From a virus, in IMG/VR virus record IMGVR_UViG_3300035182_001001, positions 1 through 43,164 of that record: a stretch of DNA of 43,164 bases, one strand, 5' to 3'. Of this stretch, positions 34,030-42,142 are shown piece by piece. The position numbers were made by a program, and so were the translations under genes. The notes beneath the pieces are model-generated. The model did not search any database. It was not told the DNA's origin and was given only the letters and a program-made list of their open reading frames with translations. Numbering within the stretch: the first letter of the stretch is position 1; every line of letters starts with the position of its first letter.

Positions 34030-35346
34030 ATGGCTGGAGATTTTAACAAACCTGTAGTCACTGATCCATATACATCAGTGCTACAATCTATCAACAACCT
34101 AATTTCCGATTTGGCAAAAGGTTTTGACAATACTAGTACTCTGAACATTCCTACGAATGCTATTCGCTGGTCATCTGCTAATAATCGGTTCGAGAAGTAT
34201 AACGGTTCTACATGGGCTACGTTGGCTAACACTTTCTCTATGGACGTGACATCTGTAGCAGGTAAGGTTCCCGGATTGGCTGCTAATAACCTTCTGTATC
34301 TAGACGGAAATGCCAAAGTACCTCTAAATAAATTGTACACGGGCTCCGGTAACGGATTTGATGCTGACCTATTGGATGGATTGGATAGCACCGCATTTTT
34401 GCGTCGAGATTACCTGGCCTCTCAAAGTTTGACTGATGCCAACTCAGCCGTAGATACAGGGGCTCGAGTATCTTATATAGCTGGTGCTAATAAGCCTACA
34501 GGTACTGATCATGGATTGCTAACCATGGCCTATTCTACTAGTCTAGCCATTCAACTAGCTGGAGATTGGAGAACTAATGAGTGGTATGTCCGTAATGAAA
34601 ACTCCTCAGTTTGGGGCGCCTGGGCCAGACTATTGCACTCAGTAAATGCGCCTGGAGCTCTAAATGCTCAAGCTGCAGGCGTGTACGGGGGTATGAATAT
34701 CACTGGGGCTAATGGAGGTTTTGCTGGATTTCAGTTCAACTCAACGTCCCGCTACTTCTTGAGCTCCGGTGGTCAGACTGGCGAATATGATACTGGGTCT
34801 AATACATGGCAATGGCGTTGGGATAACGGTACTTTGTCGTTCGGCACTGTACCTTGGGCTCGCTTGAGTGGCGTTCCAGCCATGAACTATTTAGCTTTGA
34901 CTGGTGGAGGCTTAACAGGTATGGTTTCTACGGCTGGAAACACTCAGCCGTTCAACTCAGCTAACGATCAGACTATATCTGTTCGTAGTTCTGGTACAGG
35001 AACCGCAGCTGTTATGTCGTTTAATCGCGTAGGTGCTTACGCCATCAACGTGGGTCTGGACACGGACAACGTCTTCAAAATAGGCGGCTGGTCTGCCACA
35101 TCTGCCGTATTCCAGTTGAATATGTCAGGTCAACTTTGGACTTCGAATTATGGCTGGTTACACGATTACTTCACGAGGACTGTTAATGCTGGTAACGGGT
35201 TGACAGGCGGTGGGTCTGGCTCTACTATTACAATCAGTCATCCTGCATACACTGCCATGAGTAGCCCTGCCAACATTCAAGTGGATGCTAAGGGTCATGT
35301 AACTAACTGTAACTGTAACTGTACCAGCAACTGCAACTGTAGCTAA
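34030..35346 (+). CDS. Tail fibre with cysteine-rich C-terminal tip
   Basis: 438 residues. The N-terminal part (FNKPVVTDPYTSVLQSINNLI) and the middle (DADLLDGLDSTAFLRRDYL; VRNENSSVWGAWARLL) are typical for tail fibres. A regular C-terminal beta part ends in IQVDAKGHVT, where many fibres end. Here it continues into a 14-residue tail TNCNCNCTSNCNCS. These five cysteines (C427, C429, C431, C435, C437) are the only ones in the protein. The product is probably the substrate of the radical SAM enzyme encoded two genes later; this is inference from position and sequence. The fibre itself is confident. Confidence 0.9.
   Translation: MAGDFNKPVVTDPYTSVLQSINNLISDLAKGFDNTSTLNIPTNAIRWSSANNRFEKYNGSTWATLANTFSMDVTSVAGKVPGLAANNLLYLDGNAKVPLNKLYTGSGNGFDADLLDGLDSTAFLRRDYLASQSLTDANSAVDTGARVSYIAGANKPTGTDHGLLTMAYSTSLAIQLAGDWRTNEWYVRNENSSVWGAWARLLHSVNAPGALNAQAAGVYGGMNITGANGGFAGFQFNSTSRYFLSSGGQTGEYDTGSNTWQWRWDNGTLSFGTVPWARLSGVPAMNYLALTGGGLTGMVSTAGNTQPFNSANDQTISVRSSGTGTAAVMSFNRVGAYAINVGLDTDNVFKIGGWSATSAVFQLNMSGQLWTSNYGWLHDYFTRTVNAGNGLTGGGSGSTITISHPAYTAMSSPANIQVDAKGHVTNCNCNCTSNCNCS
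35305..35343 (+). other. Asn-Cys repeat motif at the tail fibre tip, putative modification site
   Basis: Codons AAC TGT three times, then ACC AGC, AAC TGC, AAC TGT and AGC before TAA. The hexanucleotide AACTGT repeat could grow or shrink by slippage in steps of one Asn-Cys unit. Five Cys in 13 residues are more than can be explained by structure of an ordinary fibre. Confidence 0.7.
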
Positions 35347-35367
35347 TAAGCTGGCAAGGAGAAGAGA

Positions 35368-36078
35368 ATGATAATAGCAAAAGGCGCTTGTTCAACACAA
35401 CGTGATGAGACTACTTATCCAATGTTCATCATCAGGGAGGATACTGAAAAATTTATAGTTAAACGCGTCAATACTGGTCATGACATAGGGTCTCAAGAAA
35501 TCATTAAATCAGATATACCCGATAGCGGGCGCTTGGTATTTTTCTGGTCTCACTATGGTTTAGGACTAATACCAGCACCTGATTATGACGATTCCAGAGA
35601 GGTTAATGCATTCTATATGCATAAATATGGATGTCAGGAAGGCGCCCCTATTACTGTAGCACGTAGCGGTGATATATCCGTATTGATTTGTACGGCATTT
35701 TGTTATGCAGAAACCGATTTTGTAGTTAGACAAATACCAGGTCCGTCTATCGACCTTGTCGATGAATTCATACCTGGATTTTCTAAAGCTCCTGGGGCCT
35801 CTAAAATTCGCGCAAAAATGGAGCTAATGCGAAGTGTGAACTTATTAGACTCAATTGCGGCTTTGGAAAAACAAATAGACCTTTTGACAGCTTTAGTGCT
35901 TGAACTAGCCATAGCTCAACCTGAAAATGAACAACCTAAATTGATATCGAAAATATCAGATTTAGTCAACGGCCCAACGTCTGTATCTGATTTTGATAAG
36001 ACATTGTCGGATGTCATTACATACAAATCTCGTATTCGTGCATTGCAAGCTCAATATTTTAAGGACCGAAATGGCTAA
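35368..36078 (+). CDS. Unknown protein between fibre and radical SAM genes
   Basis: 236 residues, AAGGAG ribosome site. The N-domain (1-115) is beta-rich with four Cys (C8, C88, C107, C111). The middle (VVRQIPGPSIDLVDEFIPGF) is Pro/Gly rich and the C-terminal 100 residues are helical, with a coiled-coil-like part (LLDSIAALEKQIDLLTALVLEL). Its end overlaps the maturase start by eight bases, so the two are coupled. It could be a partner that brings the fibre to the maturase, a fibre chaperone, or another virion protein. No family recognised. Confidence 0.65.
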   Translation: MIIAKGACSTQRDETTYPMFIIREDTEKFIVKRVNTGHDIGSQEIIKSDIPDSGRLVFFWSHYGLGLIPAPDYDDSREVNAFYMHKYGCQEGAPITVARSGDISVLICTAFCYAETDFVVRQIPGPSIDLVDEFIPGFSKAPGASKIRAKMELMRSVNLLDSIAALEKQIDLLTALVLELAIAQPENEQPKLISKISDLVNGPTSVSDFDKTLSDVITYKSRIRALQAQYFKDRNG

Positions 36079-37372
36079 ATTCAAAATTCACTGTCACGAC
36101 GGTAAAGTGCTCGACTATGACAACTCTCTGTCTACGTTGAGCTGCTATGGCAAACTAATTCGTGCTGAAAAGTTTATGGACTTCGACCACGATACGTCCA
36201 AGTCGAATGATTTGTCAGTTGTCAAGATTCAACTTGGTCTGAACTGCAACTATTCCTGCGACTATTGCAATCAACGATTTGTTCCACATGCTGAGCAAAC
36301 TAACCCTGACAGTGTTCAGCCGTTCCTAGACAAATTACCTAACTGGCTCAAGCCATCTTCACAAGTTAGATTCGAGTTCTGGGGCGGAGAGCCATTAGTG
36401 TATTGGAAAACTCTCAAGCCTTTGGCTGAAGCGCTTCGTAAGTTGTACCCATACTGCCGCATGAGCCTCATTACCAATGGCTCTTTGCTTGACATAGAGA
36501 AGAATGAGTGGATTGATAAGATAGGTCTTGGCATCTCCATCAGCCACGACGGTCCTGGTCAACATGTTCGTGGTCCAGATCCGTTGAACGACCTAATCAC
36601 ACGCGACGCCATACTTGACCTGTATTCTCGACTAGCACCTCAAGGTCGTATTTCATTCGGGTCTATGGTCAATCGCTGGAATACTAGTCGTGCAGCCATT
36701 CAAGAGTTTTTTGTCAAGTTGACAGGGGACAAAAATGTATGTATCGGAGAGGGGGCGTTCATCGACCCATATGATGAAGGTGGTAAATCATCATCGATTC
36801 AATCTTATGACGAAGCTATTGCCTTTCGTCGTCAAGCTCTCAGCGAGCTACGTCAGGGCAAAATTACTAACTTCGACATTGCGTCTAGCAAGATTCAAGG
36901 ATTTATTCGGTCAATTGAGACTGCACGCCCTGCTTCTGCTCTCGGTCAGAAGTGTGGCATGGACCGTAAGAACCAGATTGCAGTGGACTTGAATGGTGAT
37001 GTGTTGACATGCCAAAATGTATCGTCAGTTGCCACTGCGCCTAATGGTAAATCTCACAAGATTGGCTCAGTATATGATTTTGAGTCTATCAAGCTCGATA
37101 CAACTACTCACTGGTCGCAACGCAAAGAGTGCGGAAACTGCCCTGTATTGCAGCTTTGCCAAGGCTCTTGCATGTTTTTGCAAGACGATATGTTTGAACT
37201 AGGTTGCAACAATAGCTTCAACGACAACATTGTGTTTTTCGCAGCTGCAATCGAATACATGACCGGCTCGCTACCTGTCATAATTGAAGGTCCTCAGAGG
37301 TCTGACAGAGTCGACATCTGGGGTTCGACTGTAAAACCCCGCAAGATAATTGATATAAAGGAGATTAAATAA
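36071..37372 (+). CDS. Radical SAM/SPASM peptide maturase
   Basis: 433 residues from ATG 36071, with AAGGA five bases upstream; an earlier ATG in frame lies inside the previous gene. The radical SAM cluster motif is CNYSCDYC (C59, C63, C66), then FWGGEPL (103-109), TNG (135-137) and SISHDGP (156-162). The SPASM domain is complete: C295, G309, C314 (CX13GX4C), then C354, C357, C363, C367 (CX2CX5CX3C) and C379. Such enzymes with two auxiliary clusters modify ribosomal peptides: thioether or carbon-carbon cross-links, epimerisation and others. No such enzyme belongs to a usual tail module. The natural candidate substrate is the Cys-rich fibre tip upstream. The family call is strong; the substrate is inferred. 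Confidence 0.95.
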   Translation: MAKFKIHCHDGKVLDYDNSLSTLSCYGKLIRAEKFMDFDHDTSKSNDLSVVKIQLGLNCNYSCDYCNQRFVPHAEQTNPDSVQPFLDKLPNWLKPSSQVRFEFWGGEPLVYWKTLKPLAEALRKLYPYCRMSLITNGSLLDIEKNEWIDKIGLGISISHDGPGQHVRGPDPLNDLITRDAILDLYSRLAPQGRISFGSMVNRWNTSRAAIQEFFVKLTGDKNVCIGEGAFIDPYDEGGKSSSIQSYDEAIAFRRQALSELRQGKITNFDIASSKIQGFIRSIETARPASALGQKCGMDRKNQIAVDLNGDVLTCQNVSSVATAPNGKSHKIGSVYDFESIKLDTTTHWSQRKECGNCPVLQLCQGSCMFLQDDMFELGCNNSFNDNIVFFAAAIEYMTGSLPVIIEGPQRSDRVDIWGSTVKPRKIIDIKEIK

Positions 37373-37899
37373 TGGACGACAACGTAGTGGTTTATGGAGT
37401 CGACAATCAAGGTAATTACCTTGGTTTGGTCGCCGTAGGTACCCCATTCAAGGAGGTTCTTGGACCCCCTCCATCAAGTGACTGGATGTGGGATTTCAGT
37501 GGTAATACTTGGATTCGCAAAGTTTCACTTGATGCTATAAAGGAGCAAGCTGCGATCGATATAGACAATCAATCAGGTTTGACTCGATCTAAGTATATAA
37601 CGGATGTTCCTGGACAAGCCGCGACGTACTTGCTTAAGGCCGATCAGGCTACAAAGTACAAAGATGCCAACTATCAAGGTGATGTTCCTGGATTGGTACA
37701 ATCTGAAGCAACAGCTCGTGGAATTTCTGCGCAGCTAGCTGCAGACGTAATTATCACTGAGCAAAATCAGTGGATAGCTTTGGCTACGATGGTAGAGACT
37801 GTTCGTCGCCTTGGCAAGGAGAATGTGAAGAAAGCTACGTCTCCTCAAGAGGTGGAAGATATTCGCCTTCAAACAGTAGACCAGTTGAAAGCGATTTAA
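37372..37899 (+). CDS. Tail fibre assembly-like protein
   Basis: 175 residues. The first 50 residues (YGVDNQGNYLGL...GPPPSSDWMWDFSGNTWIRKV) and the following helical region (YITDVPGQAATYLLKADQATKYKD, later QWIALATMVETVRRLGK) look like the small proteins that follow tail fibre genes and act as assembly chaperones (DUF4376-like). Its ATG overlaps the maturase stop as TAATG, so the maturase is translated within the fibre operon. Confidence 0.7.
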   Translation: MDDNVVVYGVDNQGNYLGLVAVGTPFKEVLGPPPSSDWMWDFSGNTWIRKVSLDAIKEQAAIDIDNQSGLTRSKYITDVPGQAATYLLKADQATKYKDANYQGDVPGLVQSEATARGISAQLAADVIITEQNQWIALATMVETVRRLGKENVKKATSPQEVEDIRLQTVDQLKAI

Positions 37900-37901
37900 T
37901 C

Positions 37902-38330
37902 ATGGTAACTATTCAGTTTTCCGCGTCACCTGATTATGGTTCGTACATTATCCGTGCATTCACGTGGAGTGACTTCAGCCATATCGATGTAGTACTGCCT
38001 AATGGCAAACTGTTCGGAGCGCTCACTAAATCTGGGGTATGTGAACATGAGCCTTATCGCTACTCTGCTGTTAGACGTTTTCAGGTCGAAGTTGCCGACG
38101 AGGCCAAACTGTTTGAAATTCTGAAAACCCAAGAGGGCAAGCCATATGATTGGGCTGGTATCATTGGTTTTGGACTCCACCGTAATTGGGAGGATGACGA
38201 CAAGTGGTTCTGCAGTGAATTGGTAGCTTGGGCTTTCAAACAAGCTGGTACACCTTTACTCAACGCAGACGATGCTTTCCGAATAACTCCTCGGGACTTG
38301 CTATTATCTCCACTTTTGAAACCTATGTAA
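37902..38330 (+). CDS. Permuted papain-like peptidase (YiiX/NlpC-P60 type)
   Basis: 142 residues from ATG 37902. His comes before Cys: FSHIDVV (H27) and WFCSELVAWAF (C104), the circularly permuted NlpC/P60 arrangement of YiiX-like amidases. It may cut peptidoglycan, process a lipid or peptide, or assist DNA entry. It stands between fibre and lysis genes, so either a virion or a lysis role is possible. Confidence 0.8.
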   Translation: MVTIQFSASPDYGSYIIRAFTWSDFSHIDVVLPNGKLFGALTKSGVCEHEPYRYSAVRRFQVEVADEAKLFEILKTQEGKPYDWAGIIGFGLHRNWEDDDKWFCSELVAWAFKQAGTPLLNADDAFRITPRDLLLSPLLKPM

Positions 38331-38334
38331 ATAT

Positions 38335-38772
38335 ATGACTATGAGTGCTGAACAACAGGAATTTGCGATTGAGCTCTCTCAGCTCCGTGAGCAAATTAAA
38401 TTCGTGGCTTCTGATATCTGTGATATCAAAACCGCTATTTCACAAATCGTAACATTGGATAAGACGTTGGCGGAGCTGACTATCCATAACCAAACAACGC
38501 AGAAAAATATGGACGCCTTATGGGTTAAATATGATGAGCTAAAAACGAAAACCACTACTATGGATCACGAAGTAAAGTCTTTCGTGAACCGATTCCGTGG
38601 TGGCGCATGGGTCTTAGCCCTTACCGGCGGAGCTGTCCAAGCTGCTGTATTTGGCGTCACGATGTGGGTATTCTCCCATGTCACAGATGGCGACATTGTC
38701 AACAAGCTTCAGCAGCAACGCATTGATCAACTTGAAAAACGATTGGAGGCATACAGTGTTAAACAGCCGTGA
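38335..38772 (+). CDS. Coiled-coil protein with one C-terminal TM segment, lysis cassette
   Basis: 145 residues (ATG 38341 is an alternative start). Residues 10-85 are a coiled coil (ELSQLREQIKFVASDICDIKTAI...), then one hydrophobic segment about 92-118 (WVLALTGGAVQAAVFGVTMWVF) and a charged end. This is like XhlA-type proteins or small phage holin partners. The last 17 bases overlap the endolysin start. Confidence 0.65.
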   Translation: MTMSAEQQEFAIELSQLREQIKFVASDICDIKTAISQIVTLDKTLAELTIHNQTTQKNMDALWVKYDELKTKTTTMDHEVKSFVNRFRGGAWVLALTGGAVQAAVFGVTMWVFSHVTDGDIVNKLQQQRIDQLEKRLEAYSVKQP

Positions 38773-39190
38773 CATTAAGGACTTGCACCCCAAGGTGCAA
38801 ATATTGGCGAATGCGTTTGTAGCCAAATGCAAAGCCAATGGCATCGATGTGCTCATCACCTCAACGTACCGCGATTTTGAGTCCCAACAAGCCTTGTATG
38901 ATCAGGGTCGGTCTATGGCATCCAAAGCACGAGGTGAAAAGATTGTAACCAACGCAAAAGCTGGACAATCTTTTCACAACTGGCGAGTGGCTTTCGATTT
39001 CGTACCTATCATATACGGCAAGGCTTGCTGGAATGACTCATCCATATTCAATCGCTGCGGGGTCATTGCAGAATCGATAGGATTAGAATGGGCTGGTCGC
39101 TGGAGTACATTTAAGGAGTTAGCTCACTGCCAATATACAGGTGGTTTGACGCTAGCGGATCTTCAATCTGGTAAAACATTAGGAGCATGA
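38756..39190 (+). CDS. Endolysin, M15 peptidase (L-Ala-D-Glu or D,D-type)
   Basis: 144 residues from GTG 38756. The GTG has a perfect GGAGG six bases before it; the longer frame starting at 38651 lacks this and would run deep into the previous gene. Zinc ligands are as in M15 enzymes: SFHNWRVAFDF (H74, D81) and ELAHC (H124), with STYRDFESQQALYDQGR preceding. It cuts the stem peptide of peptidoglycan, as the T5 endolysin does. No signal peptide, so it needs the holin. Confidence 0.88.
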   Translation: MLNSRDIKDLHPKVQILANAFVAKCKANGIDVLITSTYRDFESQQALYDQGRSMASKARGEKIVTNAKAGQSFHNWRVAFDFVPIIYGKACWNDSSIFNRCGVIAESIGLEWAGRWSTFKELAHCQYTGGLTLADLQSGKTLGA

Positions 39191-39191
39191 C

Positions 39192-39776
39192 ATGGACTGG
39201 AAAAGTATTGTCAAATCCGTCGCACCAATTCTAGGTACTGCTCTTGGTGGTCCTCTAGCTGGTACGGCAATTAAGGTACTCGGTGAAACCATTCTTGGTG
39301 ACGGCGAAGCTACTGAAACGCAGGTTCAAGAGGCGCTATTGAAGGGTCTAAATCCTGATGCACTCGTCAAGCTAAAAGAAGCCGATCAATCATTCGCTAC
39401 CAAGATGAAGGAGCTGGACATTGATGTGGCTAAGCTCCAACTGAGTGAGAAGAACATGTATGTGTCGGACACTCAGGATGCTCGCAAATACAAGGATGAT
39501 AAAGTCTTTTGGCTTGGCGTCGTCATACTGAGCACTTTCGCCATAATCATGTACGTCGCACTGTTTGGCTCGTATGCATTGCTGAGTGGTAGCATGCCTA
39601 TCAAAGAACCATCGGTTGTCGGTATGGTGTCAGGCTTCGTTGGTACGATTATCGGCTATGCGGCCGCTAATGCTCAGCAAGTCGTTGGGTTCTTCTTCGG
39701 TTCGTCGGCTGGAAGTTCCAAGAAGACAGATGCTATCAGCGACGCATTTGTTAATATGACCGAAAAGGTTAAATAA
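39192..39776 (+). CDS. Holin, 3-TM type
   Basis: 194 residues. An N-terminal amphipathic/hydrophobic part (VAPILGTALGGPLAGTAIKVL), an acidic and charged middle part (residues 40-98), then two long hydrophobic spans about 108-130 and 140-168. It matches the 'holin of 3TMs' family found with gene transfer agents and phages. One base after the endolysin stop, it ends the late operon. Confidence 0.8.
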   Translation: MDWKSIVKSVAPILGTALGGPLAGTAIKVLGETILGDGEATETQVQEALLKGLNPDALVKLKEADQSFATKMKELDIDVAKLQLSEKNMYVSDTQDARKYKDDKVFWLGVVILSTFAIIMYVALFGSYALLSGSMPIKEPSVVGMVSGFVGTIIGYAAANAQQVVGFFFGSSAGSSKKTDAISDAFVNMTEKVK

Positions 39777-39826
39777 GAATCAGTTTCCTTGGTAGTTGCT
39801 TCCCACTGTGGCTTGGTTGCCACTTA

Positions 39827-39858
39827 ACGGCTACGGAGTAATCTGTAGCCGTCTTTTT
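39827..39858 (+). terminator. Rho-independent terminator of the late operon
   Basis: ACGGCTAC / GTAGCCGT perfect 8-base stem with a 10-base loop, followed by CTTTTTATTT, 50 bases after the holin stop. Confidence 0.88.
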
Positions 39859-39908
39859 ATTTACAGTACTAAGTGCGCACTTCTGCGCTAAAAGTAGCGC
39901 TCCGGTTG

Positions 39909-39981
39909 CGCTCTGGAGGTAGTTAAAATAAGTAGTTAATATATAACTATGAGCTTGCTATTTTGAAACTGAACCAGAGCG
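39909..39981. repeat. Palindromic repeat copy, inverted relative to 27879
   Basis: Arms CGCTCTGG (39909-39916) and CCAGAGCG (39974-39981). The reverse complement of about 39890-40010 is closely similar to 27850-27970 across about 110 bases, including TTCAGTTTCAAAATA and TTAACTACTTATTTTAACT. It lies between convergent terminators. Confidence 0.8.
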
Positions 39982-40024
39982 GTCGTCCAGAGCGCTATTT
40001 TACGCTCTGGACGCTCTAAATAAG

Positions 40025-40044
40025 AATGGACCCGAAGGTCCATT
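40025..40044 (-). terminator. Terminator of the leftward exonuclease operon
   Basis: On the minus strand AATGGACC TTCG GGTCCATT then CTTATTTAG. Perfect stem with a UUCG tetraloop, 18 bases after the exonuclease stop. Confidence 0.75.
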
Positions 40045-40062
40045 TTAACGCTCTGAATAAAC

Positions 40063-40590
40063 TTATTTCAAGTTCAGGTTGTAGGTAGTGTTAATCAACT
40101 TCAGATGCTTCATTTGGTGCACCGCATCATCGACTGCATTATGATGGGTACCTTCACGTTTGAGTTCCACTGGGAAACAATTCTTCATGGTACGGAAGCA
40201 TCGATTCTTGTAATACTTCCACGGCATGACCTGACCGACTGCTTTATAGGCATTAGCCAGAATCACGTTGTCAAAGTCTGCGCCATTACCCCACACTCCT
40301 TCAGGGTTATGCTCTTGCACCCAAGCGCCGAACAGCTTCAGTGCACTTTCAAGACTCGAACCTTGCTCTTTGAACATGGCACGAGCTTCGTCCGATTGCT
40401 TGAGCCACCACAACACTGTATCAGGGGACATTGTCAGTCCAGCCTTAACGCTGCTGTTAGCATCGACAGTGAGATACCAAGTTTCATAGACTTCCTCTTT
40501 CTCGAAGTCAAACAGTACCGCACCGATAGATACGATACAGGAGGTGCTAGTGTTATCGAGAGTCTCCAAATCGACCATAATGTGTTTCAT
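40063..40590 (-). CDS. DEDDh 3'-5' exonuclease (DexA/DnaQ-like)
   Basis: 175 residues from ATG 40590, which follows TTAGGA by six bases; an upstream start would overlap the previous gene. The DEDDh residues are visible: VDLET (D7, E9), NGADFD (D105 or D107) and HHNAVDDA (H150, D154/D155). It resembles T4 DexA-type exonucleases, which degrade host DNA or aid repair. It is the last gene of the leftward ligase operon. Confidence 0.88.
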   Translation of the reverse strand: MKHIMVDLETLDNTSTSCIVSIGAVLFDFEKEEVYETWYLTVDANSSVKAGLTMSPDTVLWWLKQSDEARAMFKEQGSSLESALKLFGAWVQEHNPEGVWGNGADFDNVILANAYKAVGQVMPWKYYKNRCFRTMKNCFPVELKREGTHHNAVDDAVHQMKHLKLINTTYNLNLK

Positions 40591-40591
40591 A

Positions 40592-40819
40592 TTATTTCCT
40601 AAAAAGTTTTGCACGTTTTTCATGTGCGGTTTGACATTCGAAACAACGAAACCTTCCAGCTTCGCGTCTCACTACTTCGACTTCTTCACCGCAGTCTTGG
40701 CAATGAATTCCATCAAAATCAGGTGGACTAGGTTCACGGCTAGCAACTAGTTTCGCCATCGCTCCTAATCGTTCTTGCTCTTCGAGTTCAGAGGCGTAAT
40801 CGAGTACATCTGCACGCAT
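40592..40819 (-). CDS. DksA/TraR-type C4 zinc finger protein
   Basis: 75 residues. The helical N-terminus (DVLDYASELEEQERLGAMAKLV) and four-Cys zinc finger CQDC ... CFEC (about 40-61) ending in CQTAHEKRAKLF match the short TraR branch of the DksA family. Such proteins bind the secondary channel of RNA polymerase and change transcription of ribosomal and amino acid promoters in the host. It overlaps the ligase gene by one base. Confidence 0.85.
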   Translation of the reverse strand: MRADVLDYASELEEQERLGAMAKLVASREPSPPDFDGIHCQDCGEEVEVVRREAGRFRCFECQTAHEKRAKLFRK

Positions 40820-41889
40820 TATATGTCCTCCCGCCAGCGAATTGCAGACGGGTGGAATGGTACCCCATCATTGGTTAACTGACTATATTCCACAGTAAGA
40901 TATCTCCCAATGTACTGCTCTTTGGTATTGAGTTGACGCTCTTTCTCTTGCAATGTGCCGGGGGCGCTGGTGCGAAATACGATGCCATTTTTAGCTTTGA
41001 GAACGCAGATACCCCAACCATCACGACTCGGTTCAATGTCTATGCATTCAAACTCATCATCATGGAATTTCTTGACTTTGATCAGTGATGAGCTTCGTTT
41101 TCCGTCCTCATACTTCCGTCCGTCCAGACGAAGCATTAGTCCCTCGAACCCCGCCCCTCGCACTCTGATCAACTCATCGAACATGCCTTCCTCACCTGTA
41201 TATGGAGAGTAAGGCAATACTAGAACTTTGCCATTAGCCTTGGTGTCTACACCTTCAAGAATGTCTTGTATCTCTTCATGTCGGTCCTTGTAGTTGTCGT
41301 TTGATACGATGTCGTAACAGACAAAATTGAGTTCCGCTGTACGAGGCTGCTCACGTTTAATCCATGAGGCCAAGGTCTGCAGTGGCTGACCGTGCACATA
41401 GAGTTCACCATCTAGAGTTACACCTTCAGAAACTCTGTCCGTCAAGGCCTTGATAATGTGCTGAATAGACAGAATTTCCTTTCCCTGGCGAGAGTAGGCT
41501 ATTAGCTCACCATCTTGCTTCGTAATAAGGCAGCGATGGCCGTCAAGCTTTTTCTGTAGGACCGAGCCCTCGTAATTGATGGATGAAACCTTGTCAAGTG
41601 ACTGGGCCAACATTGGGCGAAGAAGGCCAAGTTGATTTGTGCTACTAGCCAGAGCCTGCTCAACTGTATCCTTGTAACCCTTGTCACGCATACGTGATAC
41701 ACGTGAGTTGATGCGAAGTTTAATCTGCTCATAGATGCTTCTTCCACCTAAGCCTTGAGGTACAAGTTCGGTGTGAGTAACCTCACCTCCACCCATTACA
41801 GTGGCGTGGGCTATGTGAATTGTTTGGTCTATATTCCAGATTCGCCACGTACCAATTCCACCAGCGTTTTTGCGATACAGAGTAATCAT
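40819..41889 (-). CDS. ATP-dependent DNA ligase
   Basis: 356 residues. The catalytic lysine motif is KLDGHR (K114), followed by TLDGELY, EGLMLR and SLIKVKKF as motifs III, IV and V. The C-terminal region (GRYLTVEYSQLTNDGVPFHPSAIRWRED) is an OB-fold of phage and bacterial ligases. The first 75 residues (TWRIWNIDQTIHIAHATVMGG...) look like a WGR-like DNA-binding domain. It seals nicks in phage DNA. Starts by ATGA overlap with the upstream gene. Confidence 0.93.
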   Translation of the reverse strand: MITLYRKNAGGIGTWRIWNIDQTIHIAHATVMGGGEVTHTELVPQGLGGRSIYEQIKLRINSRVSRMRDKGYKDTVEQALASSTNQLGLLRPMLAQSLDKVSSINYEGSVLQKKLDGHRCLITKQDGELIAYSRQGKEILSIQHIIKALTDRVSEGVTLDGELYVHGQPLQTLASWIKREQPRTAELNFVCYDIVSNDNYKDRHEEIQDILEGVDTKANGKVLVLPYSPYTGEEGMFDELIRVRGAGFEGLMLRLDGRKYEDGKRSSSLIKVKKFHDDEFECIDIEPSRDGWGICVLKAKNGIVFRTSAPGTLQEKERQLNTKEQYIGRYLTVEYSQLTNDGVPFHPSAIRWREDI

Positions 41890-42125
41890 CGGTCGCTTCT
41901 CACTTTCTCGCGCAGCTCATTATAACCACGTTCTTGTTCACGCTCACGGCGCGCGTCAAACTCACGACGGTCTTCATCCATGCGACGGGCGTTGTCGCGT
42001 TGGACTTCGTATTTCAGGCGGTCGCTGCAGTCATTGCACACATATCGGCCTTCACCGACATATGTCATACAATCTGCCGCTTGGGCGCTGATGGCTATAA
42101 GCAGCGCGGCTATTAAGTATTTCAT
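41886..42125 (-). CDS. Exported small protein with signal peptide
   Basis: 79 residues from ATG 42125 with GAGG upstream. The signal peptide MKYLIAALLIAISAQA has a probable cut after AQA. The mature part has CxxC (CNDC) and three Cys in 20 residues, then a highly charged Arg/Glu helix. Periplasmic location expected; role unknown. Could act in superinfection exclusion or lysis, but this is open. Confidence 0.6.
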   Translation of the reverse strand: MKYLIAALLIAISAQAADCMTYVGEGRYVCNDCSDRLKYEVQRDNARRMDEDRREFDARREREQERGYNELREKVRSDR

Positions 42126-42142
42126 GTTTATACCTCGTAAGA

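Noticed and set aside
38651-38755. Upstream start of the endolysin
   Set aside because: It would overlap the coiled-coil gene by over 100 bases and has no ribosome site, whereas GTG 38756 has GGAGG.
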